Shown: in pieces, positions 27,213 to 36,478 of the stretch
Numbering within the stretch: the stretch's first letter is position 1
Layout of the letters: each line of letters starts with the position of its first letter
DNA from: Aestuariirhabdus sp049985285
GTDB taxonomy: Bacteria; Pseudomonadota; Gammaproteobacteria; Pseudomonadales; Aestuariirhabdaceae
Length of the DNA: 64,000 nt
Reading direction: 5' to 3'
Assembly: GCF_049985285.1 (NCBI RefSeq)
Contig: NZ_JBNIEU010000001.1
Span: forward strand, 930,001 to 994,000
The notes under the pieces: generated by a model
The model's database searches: none
What the model was told of the DNA's origin: nothing
The model's input: only the letters and a program-made list of their open reading frames with translations
Position numbers and translations under genes: made by a program

Positions 27213-28202
27213 TTAAACAACCCAGGGTGTGGCCAGATTGTAGATCCAGCCCACCAGCGTAAAAGAAACCAGCAGCAGTGCAAACAGAATCGCCAGCAGC
27301 CGCCACTGCATCACCTGCTTGAGCAGGATAAATTCGGGGAAACTCGCCGCCACCGTACTCATGCAGAACGCCAGGGTGGTTCCCACCGGCAGGCCATGGG
27401 TGATCAGGCTTTCCATCACCGGGATCACCCCGGTGGCGTTAGAGTAGAGAGGGATGCCCAGTACGACCGCCGCCGGCACCGTCCACCACTGGCCGTCACC
27501 GAGGTGCTGCTCGATCCAGCCCTGGGGAACGAAACCATGCAGTGCAGCGCCCAGCCCCACACCGATAAAGACCCACTTCCAGACCCGGCTGAAAATATCT
27601 TTCAGCTCATCCACGGCGAAACTGTGGCGCTCCGCCAGAGTGAGGGTCCCAGCGGCGGCAGCCGCCGGGACCGGCGCGGACGCCTGCTCGAACGCCTTAC
27701 GGGCGAAGGGCTGCAGCAGCCGCTCCGCACGAATGCTATCGAGAAAAAATCCGCCGAGAACGCCGACCGTCATGCCGATCACTACGTAGGCGATAGTAAA
27801 TTTCCAACCCAGCAGGCTGCCCAGCAAAACGATCGCTACCTCGTTGATCAGCGGCGAGGTGAGCAGAAAGGCCATGGTGGTGCCGATGGGGATACCCGCG
27901 GAGGTAAAACCAAGAAACAACGGAATGCTGGAACAGGAGCAGAACGGCGTGATCGCACCAAAGGTGGACCCCAATCCATAGCCGACAAAACGACTTCTCC
28001 CCGCCAGATAATCCCTTACCCGCTCGATGCGTAATGATGCCCGTACCAGGGCGATCAGATAGATCATCACCATCAGCAACGCGAAAATCTTGCTGGTGTC
28101 TTCTACGAAAAAATGCAGTGCGGTACCCAACCGCTCGGTTGGATCAAAGCCCCACTGGCCGTAAACCAGCCAGTCGGCAAAAGAGGTAAACCACGCCAAC
28201 AT
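27213..28202 (-). CDS. ArsP/YraQ-type permease (possible organoarsenical or metalloid exporter)
   Basis: 329 residues, about eight transmembrane helices in two halves with a charged cytoplasmic linker (residues 165-195). The conserved FGAITPFCSCSSIPLFLGFTSAGIPIGTTMAFLLTSPLINEVAI contains the cysteine pair of the DUF318/ArsP family, and the second half repeats SNATGVIPVMESL...LPVGTTLAFCMSTVAASFPEFILL. ArsP proteins export trivalent organoarsenicals; other members have unknown substrates. It lies 5 bases after acr3 and directly before the thioredoxin-like gene. Confidence 0.87.
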   Translation of the reverse strand: MLAWFTSFADWLVYGQWGFDPTERLGTALHFFVEDTSKIFALLMVMIYLIALVRASLRIERVRDYLAGRSRFVGYGLGSTFGAITPFCSCSSIPLFLGFTSAGIPIGTTMAFLLTSPLINEVAIVLLGSLLGWKFTIAYVVIGMTVGVLGGFFLDSIRAERLLQPFARKAFEQASAPVPAAAAAGTLTLAERHSFAVDELKDIFSRVWKWVFIGVGLGAALHGFVPQGWIEQHLGDGQWWTVPAAVVLGIPLYSNATGVIPVMESLITHGLPVGTTLAFCMSTVAASFPEFILLKQVMQWRLLAILFALLLVSFTLVGWIYNLATPWVV

Positions 28203-28207
28203 AGTTA

Positions 28208-29266
28208 TTATCCCGCGCTGGTAGATTTTGTCTCAGATTCAGGTACCGGTTCGGGTGCGAACCAATGCCCGGTTCGATTAACAAAGGCCACCAGCGACAA
28301 CATCACCGGCACCTCCACCAATACGCCCACTACTGTGGCCAGGGCGGCACCGGAGTGAAGGCCAAACAGCGAGATCGCCACCGCCACCGCCAGCTCGAAG
28401 AAGTTGGAGGTGCCGATCAGACAGGCGGGGGCGGCAATATTGTGGGGCAGTTTCCATCGCAGCGCCCAGATGTACGCAATGGCGAAGATCCCATAGGTCT
28501 GCAGCAACAGAGGGATCGCAATCAAGACAATGGTTTGCGGCTGGGTAAGGATTGTTTCGGCCTGAAACCCGAACAGCAGTACCACGGTGGCCAGCAGACC
28601 GATCACCGACCAGGGTTTGAGCCAATGAACAAAGTCATCCAGCGCCCGTGTACTGCGCTTGATCAATCGCTGCCGAGTGATTACCCCGGCGATCAATGGC
28701 AGTACCACATAGAGCACGGTCGACAACACCAGCGTCTGCCAAGGCACCTCCACATCGCTGATACCCAGCAGAAACGCGGCGATGGGCGCAAAAGCGAACA
28801 CCATAATCAGGTCGTTCACCGACACCTGCACCAGGGTGTAGTTGGGGTCACCTTTGGTCAGTTGGCTCCAGACAAACACCATCGCCGTACAGGGCGCCAC
28901 ACCCAGCAGGATCATACCCGCGATATATTCACTGGCCGACTGCGGATCAACCCAGCCGGCAAAAAAGACTTTAAAAAATAGCCAGCCCAGCGCGGCCATG
29001 GTGAAAGGCTTGATCAGCCAGTTGATCACCAGGGTTAGCACCAGCCCCCTGGGCCGTTTGCCGACATCTTTGATCGCGGCAAAATCCACCTGAATCATCA
29101 TCGGGTAGATCATCACCCAGATAAACAGCGCCACGACTAAATTTACATGGGCGTACTCAAGGGTCGCGACAACCGCGAAGATTCCGGGGAAGGTGTTACC
29201 CACCGCAACCCCCACCAGGATACAGAGCCCCACCCACACCGTCAGATACCGCTCAAAAAGTCCCAT
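28208..29266 (-). CDS. acr3: ACR3-family arsenite efflux permease
   Basis: 352 residues with about ten transmembrane helices. Family marks include IWVMIYPMMIQVDFAAIKDVGKRPRG and GVAPCTAMVFVWSQLTKGDPNYTL, the latter carrying the conserved Cys needed for As(III) transport. It pumps arsenite out of the cytoplasm using the proton motive force. AAGGAG lies 8-9 bases before the ATG. Placed directly after arsR in the operon. Confidence 0.96.
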   Translation of the reverse strand: MGLFERYLTVWVGLCILVGVAVGNTFPGIFAVVATLEYAHVNLVVALFIWVMIYPMMIQVDFAAIKDVGKRPRGLVLTLVINWLIKPFTMAALGWLFFKVFFAGWVDPQSASEYIAGMILLGVAPCTAMVFVWSQLTKGDPNYTLVQVSVNDLIMVFAFAPIAAFLLGISDVEVPWQTLVLSTVLYVVLPLIAGVITRQRLIKRSTRALDDFVHWLKPWSVIGLLATVVLLFGFQAETILTQPQTIVLIAIPLLLQTYGIFAIAYIWALRWKLPHNIAAPACLIGTSNFFELAVAVAISLFGLHSGAALATVVGVLVEVPVMLSLVAFVNRTGHWFAPEPVPESETKSTSAG

Positions 29267-29288
29267 CCTTATCTCTCCTTAATAAGTA

Positions 29289-29639
29289 CTAGCAGCAGGC
29301 AATCTGGCGTTCGGGTCGATCGCCCATACGTTGTAGGCGTTGTTGATCCCCGGCCAGTTGTCGGCCGCCAGCGCCGGCGACACTTTGCAGTACCTCAACA
29401 ATCCAACGATCAAGTTCGGGATGAAGCTGATAGAAGATCCACTGACCCTGCCGGGTATCCAGTAACAGGCTGCAGTTGCGCAGCTGCGCCAGATGCCTCG
29501 ATACCTTGGGCTGAGAAAGGTCCAGCGCCGCTGCAATTTCGCACACACACAGCTCCCCCTCTGCCTGAATCAACAACAGGGTGCGCAGGCGGGTTTCGTC
29601 ACTCAGGCATTTAAAAACATTGGCTGGAACATACGGCAT
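29289..29639 (-). CDS. arsR: ArsR-family arsenic-responsive repressor
   Basis: 116 residues, winged helix-turn-helix: CLSDETRLRTLLLIQAEGELCVCEIAAALDLSQPKVSRHLAQLRN. The ELCVCEI motif (C31, C33) is the As(III) site of classical ArsR. The C-terminus is variable and ends in a CC pair. It represses the ars operon and is released by arsenite. Unusually, the first gene is an arsC remnant with arsR second, so the promoter is expected upstream of 29927 on the minus strand. Confidence 0.95.
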   Translation of the reverse strand: MPYVPANVFKCLSDETRLRTLLLIQAEGELCVCEIAAALDLSQPKVSRHLAQLRNCSLLLDTRQGQWIFYQLHPELDRWIVEVLQSVAGAGGRQLAGDQQRLQRMGDRPERQIACC

Positions 29640-29644
29640 ATCGC

Positions 29645-29927
29645 TTACTCTTTTTTCAATGTCACCAAGGCGAACAGCTTTATCCCCTCGGCGACCTCTT
29701 GCGCCATCTTTTTGAATCCGTCTGGCCCGAGCCTTTTAGGGTCGGGGAAATTCCAATGAAGATTTTAGTAGTTGGCGCGTATCGGCAAAGTCACCGGTGC
29801 TGGAAATATCGAACTGCTCTGCATAAAAGTGTCGCGCCAGCGCCTCGGCCATCTGTGAGCTGGCCGAATTCTCGGAACATACAAATAACAGATTAACCTT
29901 GTTCACCGAACACTCTTTAATACGCAT
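29645..29927 (-). pseudogene. arsC: Decayed arsC (low-molecular-weight phosphatase-type arsenate reductase)
   Basis: The first part reads VNKVNLLFVCSENSASSQMAEALARHFYAEQFDISSTG, the N-terminal P-loop region of LMW-phosphatase-type ArsC. The CX5R loop has Ser (AGC) where the essential Arg should be. After about 53 codons the frame ends. In another frame, WNFPDPKRLGPDGFKKMAQEVAEGIKLF runs to a TAA at 29645, matching the C-terminal WxFPDP segment of the family. Roughly 70 codons between them are missing. I therefore read this as an internally deleted, frameshifted and catalytically dead arsC at the head of the ars operon. Confidence 0.8.
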
Positions 29928-30266
29928 ATACGCTTATTCATATATATTAGTCGGTTCGGTGGCGAAATCAACGGCAAAAGGTTCTGTTGTAATCCCCCCA
30001 TTTATAACCAGGTTTTTCGCTAAGGGATTAAGGCGCTTCTATTAGTTGCCTTGGTGGGGCACTTACGATAACGGTATTTAGTCGCCTATTATTGGATTGC
30101 CAGGGGCACTGATTCCTCAGTAATTGGGCATGTGAAATACTGCCAATTTGAGATCCGACAACACATGATGCCCTCGACTAGCGGCGGGGCTTAGGTAAGC
30201 GTTGGGAGCGGCCCGGGGATGATACCTCATTTCACCCCACCACTATCCCATACCATTTTATGTTAG
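29928..30266. other. Intergenic region: ars promoter side and glmS 3' side
   Basis: This 339-base gap holds no convincing gene. An AT-rich stretch at 29925-29950 with ATAT-spaced repeats precedes the ars operon and is the likely ArsR operator/promoter, but I could not match it to a firm consensus. No good terminator for glmS was found; several GC-rich patches (30190-30220) could pair weakly. Confidence 0.4.
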
Positions 30267-32099
30267 CTATTCGACCGTGACAGATTTTGCCAGGTTTCTA
30301 GGTTGGTCAACGTCGGTGCCCTTTATGATGGCAACGTAATAGGAGAGAAGCTGCAATGGAATGGTATAAACGATCGGTGCAATCAGGTCATCTACCCGAT
30401 TAAGAGTAAGCACCTCAACCGTGTCTCCTTCCATCAATCTCGCATCAGTGTCTGCAAACACGTAGAGCAAACCGCCGCGAGCCCTCACCTCTTCCATATT
30501 GGATTTTAGCTTCTCAAGGAGCTCGTTGTTGGGTGCGACAACAACCACCGGCATATTGGTATCGATTAACGCCAGCGGGCCGTGCTTGAGCTCTCCGGCG
30601 GCATAGGCTTCAGCATGGATGTAGGAGATCTCCTTAAGTTTTAGCGCTCCCTCCATTGCGATGGGGTACTGGCTTCCACGGCCAAGGAAAAGGCTATGCT
30701 GCTTGTCTGAAAAAGCTTCGGCCATGTTTTCGATATCGCCACTAAGGGATAGTGCGCTTTCGATAACAGAAGGCAGTGATCGAAGTGAAGAAACCAGTTC
30801 GGCTTCCTTCGCTTCGCTTAGATCGTTATAACGACCTATTGCCCCGACCAGCATCAGCAGGGACACGAGTTGGGTGGTAAATGCTTTGGTCGAAGCAACA
30901 CCTATTTCTGCCCCCGCACGGGTCATAAAGGCGAGATCGGATTCACGCACCAAGGATGATCCGGGAACATTACACAGGGTTAGCGATGCCATGTATCCGG
31001 ACTCTTTGGCCAGACGTAGCGCCGCCAATGTATCCGCTGTTTCTCCCGATTGAGATATGGTAACGAACAGGCTATCGGCAGGAACAAAGCTCTTTCGGTA
31101 ACGGAATTCAGAGGCTATTTCAACGTTGCATTGAACACCTGCAACCTCTTCAAACCAGTATCGAGCCACCATGCCAGCATGGTAACTCGTTCCACATGCT
31201 ATAATTTGAACATTTTTCACTTTAGAGAAAATGCTTTCCGCTTTTTCTCCAAAAGATTCCACCATAATTCTGTTTTTTTCGAGACGATCTTCAAGTGTAT
31301 TTCTTACCGCGCTTGGCTGTTCGTGAATCTCTTTGAGCATGTAATGCCGGTAGGTACCCTTATCACCAGCATCGTGATCTAAATCACTCTCAATAATTTT
31401 TCGCTCAACTTTTTTTCCGGAACGATCAAAAATCGTTACCTGGCTACGAGTAAGCTCGCACACATCGCCCTCTTCCAGATACTGGAAGCGACGAGTAACA
31501 GGGAGCAATGCCAATTGATCAGACGCCAAAAAGTTTTCACCAATCCCTAAACCAACAACCAATGGACTACCGGAACGAGCCGCTACCAAACGACTAGGGT
31601 CTCGACGGTCCATAACAACCGTTCCATAGGCTCCTTCGAGCAATTTTACTGAAGCAGTAACAGAAGATAACAAATCGTCATTTTTAATTAGCTCGCGATG
31701 TATCAAATGAGCCATCACTTCGGTGTCAGTTTCTGACTTAAAGATGTAACCGGATTGCGATAATTCATCACGTAATGCTTCGTGATTTTCGATTATACCG
31801 TTATGAACAATAGCAAGATCGCCAACAGACACATGGGGATGAGCATTTCGCTCACTCGGAACACCATGAGTAGCCCAACGTGTGTGCGCGATTCCAGTTC
31901 CACCTGTGAGTGGATGTTGGGTTAGGGCTTCTTCGAGTTCAGCAACTTTTCCTACGCGCCGGAGCCGGTGTAGATCACCTTTTCCGTCAACAATCGCCAT
32001 ACCCGCAGAGTCGTATCCGCGATACTCAAGACGCCTTAACCCCTCAAGCAAAATATCCGCTACGTCTCTTTGGGCTACCGCTCCTACAATTCCACACAT
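30267..32099 (-). CDS. glmS: Glutamine--fructose-6-phosphate aminotransferase (isomerising)
   Basis: 610 residues, the usual length. The N-terminal nucleophile is Cys2 of MCGIVGAVAQRD (glutaminase domain), with HTRWATHG and AIVHNGIIEN following; two SIS sugar-isomerase domains (SQSGETADT, then LGRGSQYPIAMEGALKLKEISYIHAEAYAAGELKHGP) and the C-terminal KSVTVE complete the enzyme. It makes glucosamine-6-phosphate, the first step to UDP-GlcNAc for peptidoglycan and LPS. AAGGA lies 8 bases before the ATG. It follows glmU by 29 bases, so the two are probably one operon. Confidence 0.98.
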   Translation of the reverse strand: MCGIVGAVAQRDVADILLEGLRRLEYRGYDSAGMAIVDGKGDLHRLRRVGKVAELEEALTQHPLTGGTGIAHTRWATHGVPSERNAHPHVSVGDLAIVHNGIIENHEALRDELSQSGYIFKSETDTEVMAHLIHRELIKNDDLLSSVTASVKLLEGAYGTVVMDRRDPSRLVAARSGSPLVVGLGIGENFLASDQLALLPVTRRFQYLEEGDVCELTRSQVTIFDRSGKKVERKIIESDLDHDAGDKGTYRHYMLKEIHEQPSAVRNTLEDRLEKNRIMVESFGEKAESIFSKVKNVQIIACGTSYHAGMVARYWFEEVAGVQCNVEIASEFRYRKSFVPADSLFVTISQSGETADTLAALRLAKESGYMASLTLCNVPGSSLVRESDLAFMTRAGAEIGVASTKAFTTQLVSLLMLVGAIGRYNDLSEAKEAELVSSLRSLPSVIESALSLSGDIENMAEAFSDKQHSLFLGRGSQYPIAMEGALKLKEISYIHAEAYAAGELKHGPLALIDTNMPVVVVAPNNELLEKLKSNMEEVRARGGLLYVFADTDARLMEGDTVEVLTLNRVDDLIAPIVYTIPLQLLSYYVAIIKGTDVDQPRNLAKSVTVE

Positions 32100-32128
32100 A
32101 TCTTTTTCCTTATTCGGTGCGCTGTCGG

Positions 32129-33508
32129 TTAGTTATCCTGTTTGACCGGTCTTTGCCAACCGGACAGGTTTTTCTGGCGGCCGCGTGCCACCGCAAGCTC
32201 ACCATCGTCTACCGACTTGGTAATAGTGGATCCGGCACCGGTCGTTGCGCCTTCACCCACTGTTACCGGCGCTACTAAAGAGGTATTAGAACCAATAAAA
32301 GCGCCGTGTTTTATCTGGGTCTTGAACTTGTTAACGCCATCGTAGTTACAGGTGATGGTGCCAGCACCGACATTTACCCTCTCACCCAACTCAGCGTCGC
32401 CTACATAACTTAGGTGATTAATCTTACTGCCTGCTCCGACGAGGGTTTTTTTGGTTTCTACAAAATTACCGATCTTCGCATTGGCCTTCAATTCCGTACC
32501 AGGTCGCAGGCGGGCAAAAGGCCCGACTTCGCAGTGTTGGCCAACCACTGCTTGCTCAAGTACAGAGTTGGCTTTTATGCGGCTCCCTGCGCCGACCAGA
32601 GTGTCGCTGATCACGCAGTTAGGACCAATACTAACCCCGTCTGCAAGGCGAACCTCACCCTCGAACACACAGTTAACATCGATCACCACATCATTACCCA
32701 CAGTCAAAGTCCCGCGCACATCGATACGGGCGGGATCCAACAGTGTAGCCCCTTCTGCCATAAGACGTATGGCTTCACGATGTTGATACCAGCGTTCCAA
32801 TCCAGCCAACTGCTGACGGTTATTAACCCCCTGCACCTCCTGCTCGACCGGTGCGTTGCAGGCGACCACCCGCCCGCCTTCGGCCACCGCCATAGCGACA
32901 ATATCTGTCAGGTAATACTCCCCCTGAGCATTGTCGGCATTCAGGGCCGGCAACCAACGTTGCAGGTTTTCGGCCACTGTCGCCAGAATACCGGTATTGA
33001 CCTCGGTCATGGCTAACTGCGCCTCGGTGGCGTCCTTGTGTTCTACAATTCCGGTAACACTACCTTGGGGGTTACGCACGATGCGACCGTAACCACTTGG
33101 GTTATCCAGGTTGACGGTTAACAGAGATAGAGGGGCATCATCCAGCGAACCCACCAATTCGATCAGGCTGTCGGCACTGGTGAGGGGCACATCACCATAA
33201 AGCACCAGTACCCGGTCAGCACCCGCCAGATTGGGTAGCGACTGGGCGACCGCATGGCCGGTTCCTTTCTGCTCTGTCTGCTCGACCCAGGAGACATCCA
33301 ACCGGTTAAGGCGCTCTTTTACCTGCGCTCCGCCATGACCGATCACTACATGAATATTGCCCGAGCCAAAGTGGCTGGCGCACTCCTGCGCCCGCTCGAT
33401 AACGTGCTGAACCATCGGTTTACCCGCAACGCAATGGAGCACCTTGGGTAACGCGGATTTCATACGGCTTCCCTGACCCGCTGCCAGAATTACAATGTCA
33501 ACACGCAT
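32129..33508 (-). CDS. glmU: Bifunctional GlcNAc-1-P uridyltransferase / glucosamine-1-P acetyltransferase
   Basis: 459 residues. The N-terminal pyrophosphorylase begins MRVDIVILAAGQGSRMKSALPKVLH, with VLYGDVPL and NTGI motifs. The C-terminal left-handed beta helix shows hexapeptide repeats from about residue 260, ending in GSNTSLVAPVTVGEGATTGAGSTITKSV. It makes UDP-GlcNAc in two steps and works directly with GlmS downstream. It lies just below the atp operon terminator, so it has its own promoter in the 33509-33550 gap or relies on read-through. Confidence 0.98.
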   Translation of the reverse strand: MRVDIVILAAGQGSRMKSALPKVLHCVAGKPMVQHVIERAQECASHFGSGNIHVVIGHGGAQVKERLNRLDVSWVEQTEQKGTGHAVAQSLPNLAGADRVLVLYGDVPLTSADSLIELVGSLDDAPLSLLTVNLDNPSGYGRIVRNPQGSVTGIVEHKDATEAQLAMTEVNTGILATVAENLQRWLPALNADNAQGEYYLTDIVAMAVAEGGRVVACNAPVEQEVQGVNNRQQLAGLERWYQHREAIRLMAEGATLLDPARIDVRGTLTVGNDVVIDVNCVFEGEVRLADGVSIGPNCVISDTLVGAGSRIKANSVLEQAVVGQHCEVGPFARLRPGTELKANAKIGNFVETKKTLVGAGSKINHLSYVGDAELGERVNVGAGTITCNYDGVNKFKTQIKHGAFIGSNTSLVAPVTVGEGATTGAGSTITKSVDDGELAVARGRQKNLSGWQRPVKQDN

Positions 33509-33553
33509 ACAAACAACCTGTGTGTAAATAGGGTTATCAATAGTGAAATTACA

Positions 33554-33585
33554 AACAAAAAAAGGGCAGTCCGCAGACTGCCCTT
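33554..33585 (-). terminator. Rho-independent terminator of the atp operon
   Basis: The stem AAGGGCAGTC/GACTGCCCTT (33562-33571 and 33576-33585, loop CGCA) is followed on the minus strand by a T-run. It starts 25 bases after the atpC stop. Confidence 0.93.
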
Positions 33586-33609
33586 ATTTTAGCATTTCCA
33601 GGTCCACGA

Positions 33610-34035
33610 TTATTTGCGGATTTTATCACGGATCTGCCTGAGGGTTCGCAGCTGCGCACTCGCCTCTGCTAACTGCGCCGCAGCACGGGAATAATCCAGT
33701 TCAGAGCTTCGGTTGGCGAGCTCTTGCTCCGCTTCCCGTTTAGCTTCTTCAGCAGCAGCCTCATTCATATCGTCGGCACGCAACGCGGTGTCTGCCAACA
33801 CCTTGACGTTGTTCGGCTGAACTTCCAGGTAGCCACCGGAGATATAGTAAATCTCCTCTTCGCCGCCCTGCTTGATGATCCGGATAGGACCCGGCTTCAA
33901 GCCTGTCAGCAGGGGCGCGTGACCGGGCGTTACACCCAGTTCACCTTCGCTACCGTAGGCGATAACCGTCTCCACCAATCCGGAGAAGATCGCCGATTCA
34001 GCGCTGACGATGTCACAATGTACTGTCATTGCCAT
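33610..34035 (-). CDS. atpC: F1 ATP synthase epsilon subunit
   Basis: 141 residues. N-terminal beta sandwich (MTVHCDIVSAESAIFSGLVETVIAYGSEGELGVTPGHAPLLTGLKPG) and a C-terminal helical hairpin (AAAEEAKREAEQELANRSSELDYSRAAAQLAEASAQLRTL). It couples rotation to catalysis in the central stalk and inhibits ATP hydrolysis. Last gene of the atp operon, followed by a strong terminator. Confidence 0.97.
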   Translation of the reverse strand: MAMTVHCDIVSAESAIFSGLVETVIAYGSEGELGVTPGHAPLLTGLKPGPIRIIKQGGEEEIYYISGGYLEVQPNNVKVLADTALRADDMNEAAAEEAKREAEQELANRSSELDYSRAAAQLAEASAQLRTLRQIRDKIRK

Positions 34036-34098
34036 CGTTATTTGCCTCTTGTCGGTTTAACCATTAGAGCGGTCGCCGAAGCGACCGCCGGCCACAAC

Positions 34099-35496
34099 TT
34101 ACAGGTTCTTCGCTTTCTCGACAGCTTCGTCGATCGAGCCAACCATGTAGAACGCCTGCTCAGGCAGGTTGTCATACTCACCGGACAACAGACCCTTAAA
34201 GCCTGCAATGGTGTCCTTCAGGGAAACGTACTTACCGGGAGAGCCGGTGAATACTTCCGCTACGAAGAATGGCTGCGAAAGGAATCGTTCGATCTTACGG
34301 GCACGGGCAACGGTCAACTTGTCCTCTTCAGACAGCTCATCCATACCCAGAATCGCGATGATATCTTTCAGTTCCTTGTAACGCTGCAGGGTACCCTGAA
34401 CGCCACGGGCCACGTCATAATGTTCCTGACCAATCACCAGGGGATCAAGCTGACGGGAAGTAGAGTCAAGCGGGTCGATCGCAGGGTAGATACCTTTGGC
34501 GGCGATGTCACGGCTCAATACTACGGTCGCATCAAGGTGAGAGAAGGTGGTTGCAGGCGAGGGGTCGGTCAAGTCATCCGCCGGTACATAGACCGCCTGG
34601 ATCGAGGTGATAGAACCGGTCTTGGTAGAGGTGATACGCTCCTGAAGACGACCCATCTCCTCTGCCAGAGTAGGCTGATAACCTACCGCAGAAGGCATAC
34701 GACCCAAGAGAGCAGATACTTCGGTACCGGCTAGGGTGTAACGGTAGATGTTATCGACAAACAGCAGTACATCCTTACCTTCGTCACGGAATTTCTCCGC
34801 CATGGTCAGGCCGGTCAGGGCAACACGCAAGCGGTTTCCTGGAGGCTCGTTCATCTGGCCGTAAACCATCGCTACCTTGGATTCCTGAGGCTTCTCAAGG
34901 TTTACTACACCCGCTTCCTGCATCTCGTGGTAGAAGTCGTTACCCTCACGAGTACGCTCACCAACACCGGCAAAAACGGACAGACCGGAATGCTTGAGGG
35001 CGATGTTGTTGATCAGCTCCATCATGTTGACGGTCTTACCAACACCGGCACCACCGAACAGACCAACCTTACCGCCCTTCGCGAAAGGACAAACCAGATC
35101 GATAACCTTGATGCCGGTTTCCAGCAGGTCCGAAGACGCGGACTGCTCGGCATAGGTAGGCGCTTCACGGTGAATGGAGGCACGTGTCTGCTCACCAATT
35201 TCACCACGCTCATCGATAGGGTTACCCAGCACGTCCATGATACGACCGAGGGTTTCAACTCCTACGGGTACCATGATGGGTGCTTCGGTGTTATCAACAT
35301 TCAAACCACGGCTCAAACCTTCGGTAGAGCCCATGGCAATGGAGCGCACGATACCGTCGCCCAATTGCTGTTGAACCTCGAGAGTGGTTTCTTTCCCTTC
35401 GACCTTCAAGGCATCAAACACCTTGGGTACGCTGTCGCGGGGAAACTCCACGTCGATCACGGCACCGATGATCTGTACAATACGTCCGCTACTCAT
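34099..35496 (-). CDS. atpD: F1 ATP synthase beta subunit (catalytic)
   Basis: 465 residues. The P-loop GGAGVGKT is at 148-155, the catalytic Glu region is GERTREGNDFYHEM, and Walker B is VLLFVDNIYR. The MPSAVGYQPTLAEEMG and DDLTDPSPATTF segments (DELSEED later) are conserved. Length and order are standard. It forms the catalytic sites of F1 with alpha. Confidence 0.99.
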   Translation of the reverse strand: MSSGRIVQIIGAVIDVEFPRDSVPKVFDALKVEGKETTLEVQQQLGDGIVRSIAMGSTEGLSRGLNVDNTEAPIMVPVGVETLGRIMDVLGNPIDERGEIGEQTRASIHREAPTYAEQSASSDLLETGIKVIDLVCPFAKGGKVGLFGGAGVGKTVNMMELINNIALKHSGLSVFAGVGERTREGNDFYHEMQEAGVVNLEKPQESKVAMVYGQMNEPPGNRLRVALTGLTMAEKFRDEGKDVLLFVDNIYRYTLAGTEVSALLGRMPSAVGYQPTLAEEMGRLQERITSTKTGSITSIQAVYVPADDLTDPSPATTFSHLDATVVLSRDIAAKGIYPAIDPLDSTSRQLDPLVIGQEHYDVARGVQGTLQRYKELKDIIAILGMDELSEEDKLTVARARKIERFLSQPFFVAEVFTGSPGKYVSLKDTIAGFKGLLSGEYDNLPEQAFYMVGSIDEAVEKAKNL

Positions 35497-35536
35497 AAGT
35501 AGGATCCTCTATAAATACTCATTGGTCATCGACGCC

Positions 35537-36397
35537 TTAAACGGCCGCCGCACCACTAACAATTTCAGAAATTTCTTGGGTAATCGCAGCCTGACGAGCC
35601 TTGTTGTAAACCAACTGCAGTTTATCAATAAGCTCACCCGCGTTATCGGTCGCACTCTTCATCGCAACCATCCGCGCAGCCTGTTCACAAGCACCGTTTT
35701 CGACCACTGCCTGATAAACCTGTGATTCGATATAACGAATCAGCAAACCATCCAGCAGGTCCTTGGCATCGGGCTCATAGATATAGTCCCAATGATGCTT
35801 CAAAGCCTCGTCTTCATCTGCTGGCAAAGGCAATAATTGCTCATCAACCGGAGTCTGAGACATGGTGTTTACAAAGTTGTTGTACACCAGGAACAAACGA
35901 TCGATCTTGCCTTCATCATAGGCATCGAGCATCACCTTAACGGCACCAATTAGATCCGCGATATTGGGCTGGTCACCCAGATCACTGATCGCCGCAACAA
36001 CGTTTCCACCGTAGTGACGGAAAAACGCTCCCGCTTTTTTACCTACTACACAGATATCAACCGCTGTGCCCTGATCGGACCAGGTCTTCATCGATTTGAT
36101 TGTGTGCTTGAACAGGTTGATGTTCAGGCCACCACACAATCCACGATCGGTGGATACTATGATGTAACCAACACGCTTGGCTTCACGCTCTTTCATATAG
36201 GCATGCTGATACTCGGGTGACGAGTTTGCAACATGGCCCACCACCTCACGAATACGCTTCGCGTAAGGGCGGCTGGCTTCCATACGATTTTGAGCTTTAC
36301 GCATCTTGCTCGCTGCCACCATCTGCATGGCGCCAGTGATCTTCTGCGTATTTTTAATGCTACCAATCTGTGTACGTATCTCTTTTCCGACTGCCAT
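35537..36397 (-). CDS. atpG: F1 ATP synthase gamma subunit
   Basis: 286 residues. Characteristic N-terminus MAVGKEIRTQIGSIKNTQKITGAMQMVAASKMRKAQ and C-terminus ARMVAMKSATDNAGELIDKLQLVYNKARQAAITQEISEIVSGAAAV, the two helices forming the rotating coiled coil. The central DRGLCGGLNINLFK is also conserved. It is the rotor shaft of F1. Confidence 0.98.
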   Translation of the reverse strand: MAVGKEIRTQIGSIKNTQKITGAMQMVAASKMRKAQNRMEASRPYAKRIREVVGHVANSSPEYQHAYMKEREAKRVGYIIVSTDRGLCGGLNINLFKHTIKSMKTWSDQGTAVDICVVGKKAGAFFRHYGGNVVAAISDLGDQPNIADLIGAVKVMLDAYDEGKIDRLFLVYNNFVNTMSQTPVDEQLLPLPADEDEALKHHWDYIYEPDAKDLLDGLLIRYIESQVYQAVVENGACEQAARMVAMKSATDNAGELIDKLQLVYNKARQAAITQEISEIVSGAAAV

Positions 36398-36478
36398 ATC
36401 TCACCTTTATCTGGTTGCTGGCACTACCCAGGGGTAGTACGGAAAAGTCAGCCGTTATAACGACTGACCTCTCACTTG

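Noticed and set aside
27045..28034. 329-residue open frame on the + strand across the ars permease
   Set aside because: Antisense to the well-supported ArsP-type permease and thioredoxin genes; composition is Gln/Arg-rich and not protein-like.
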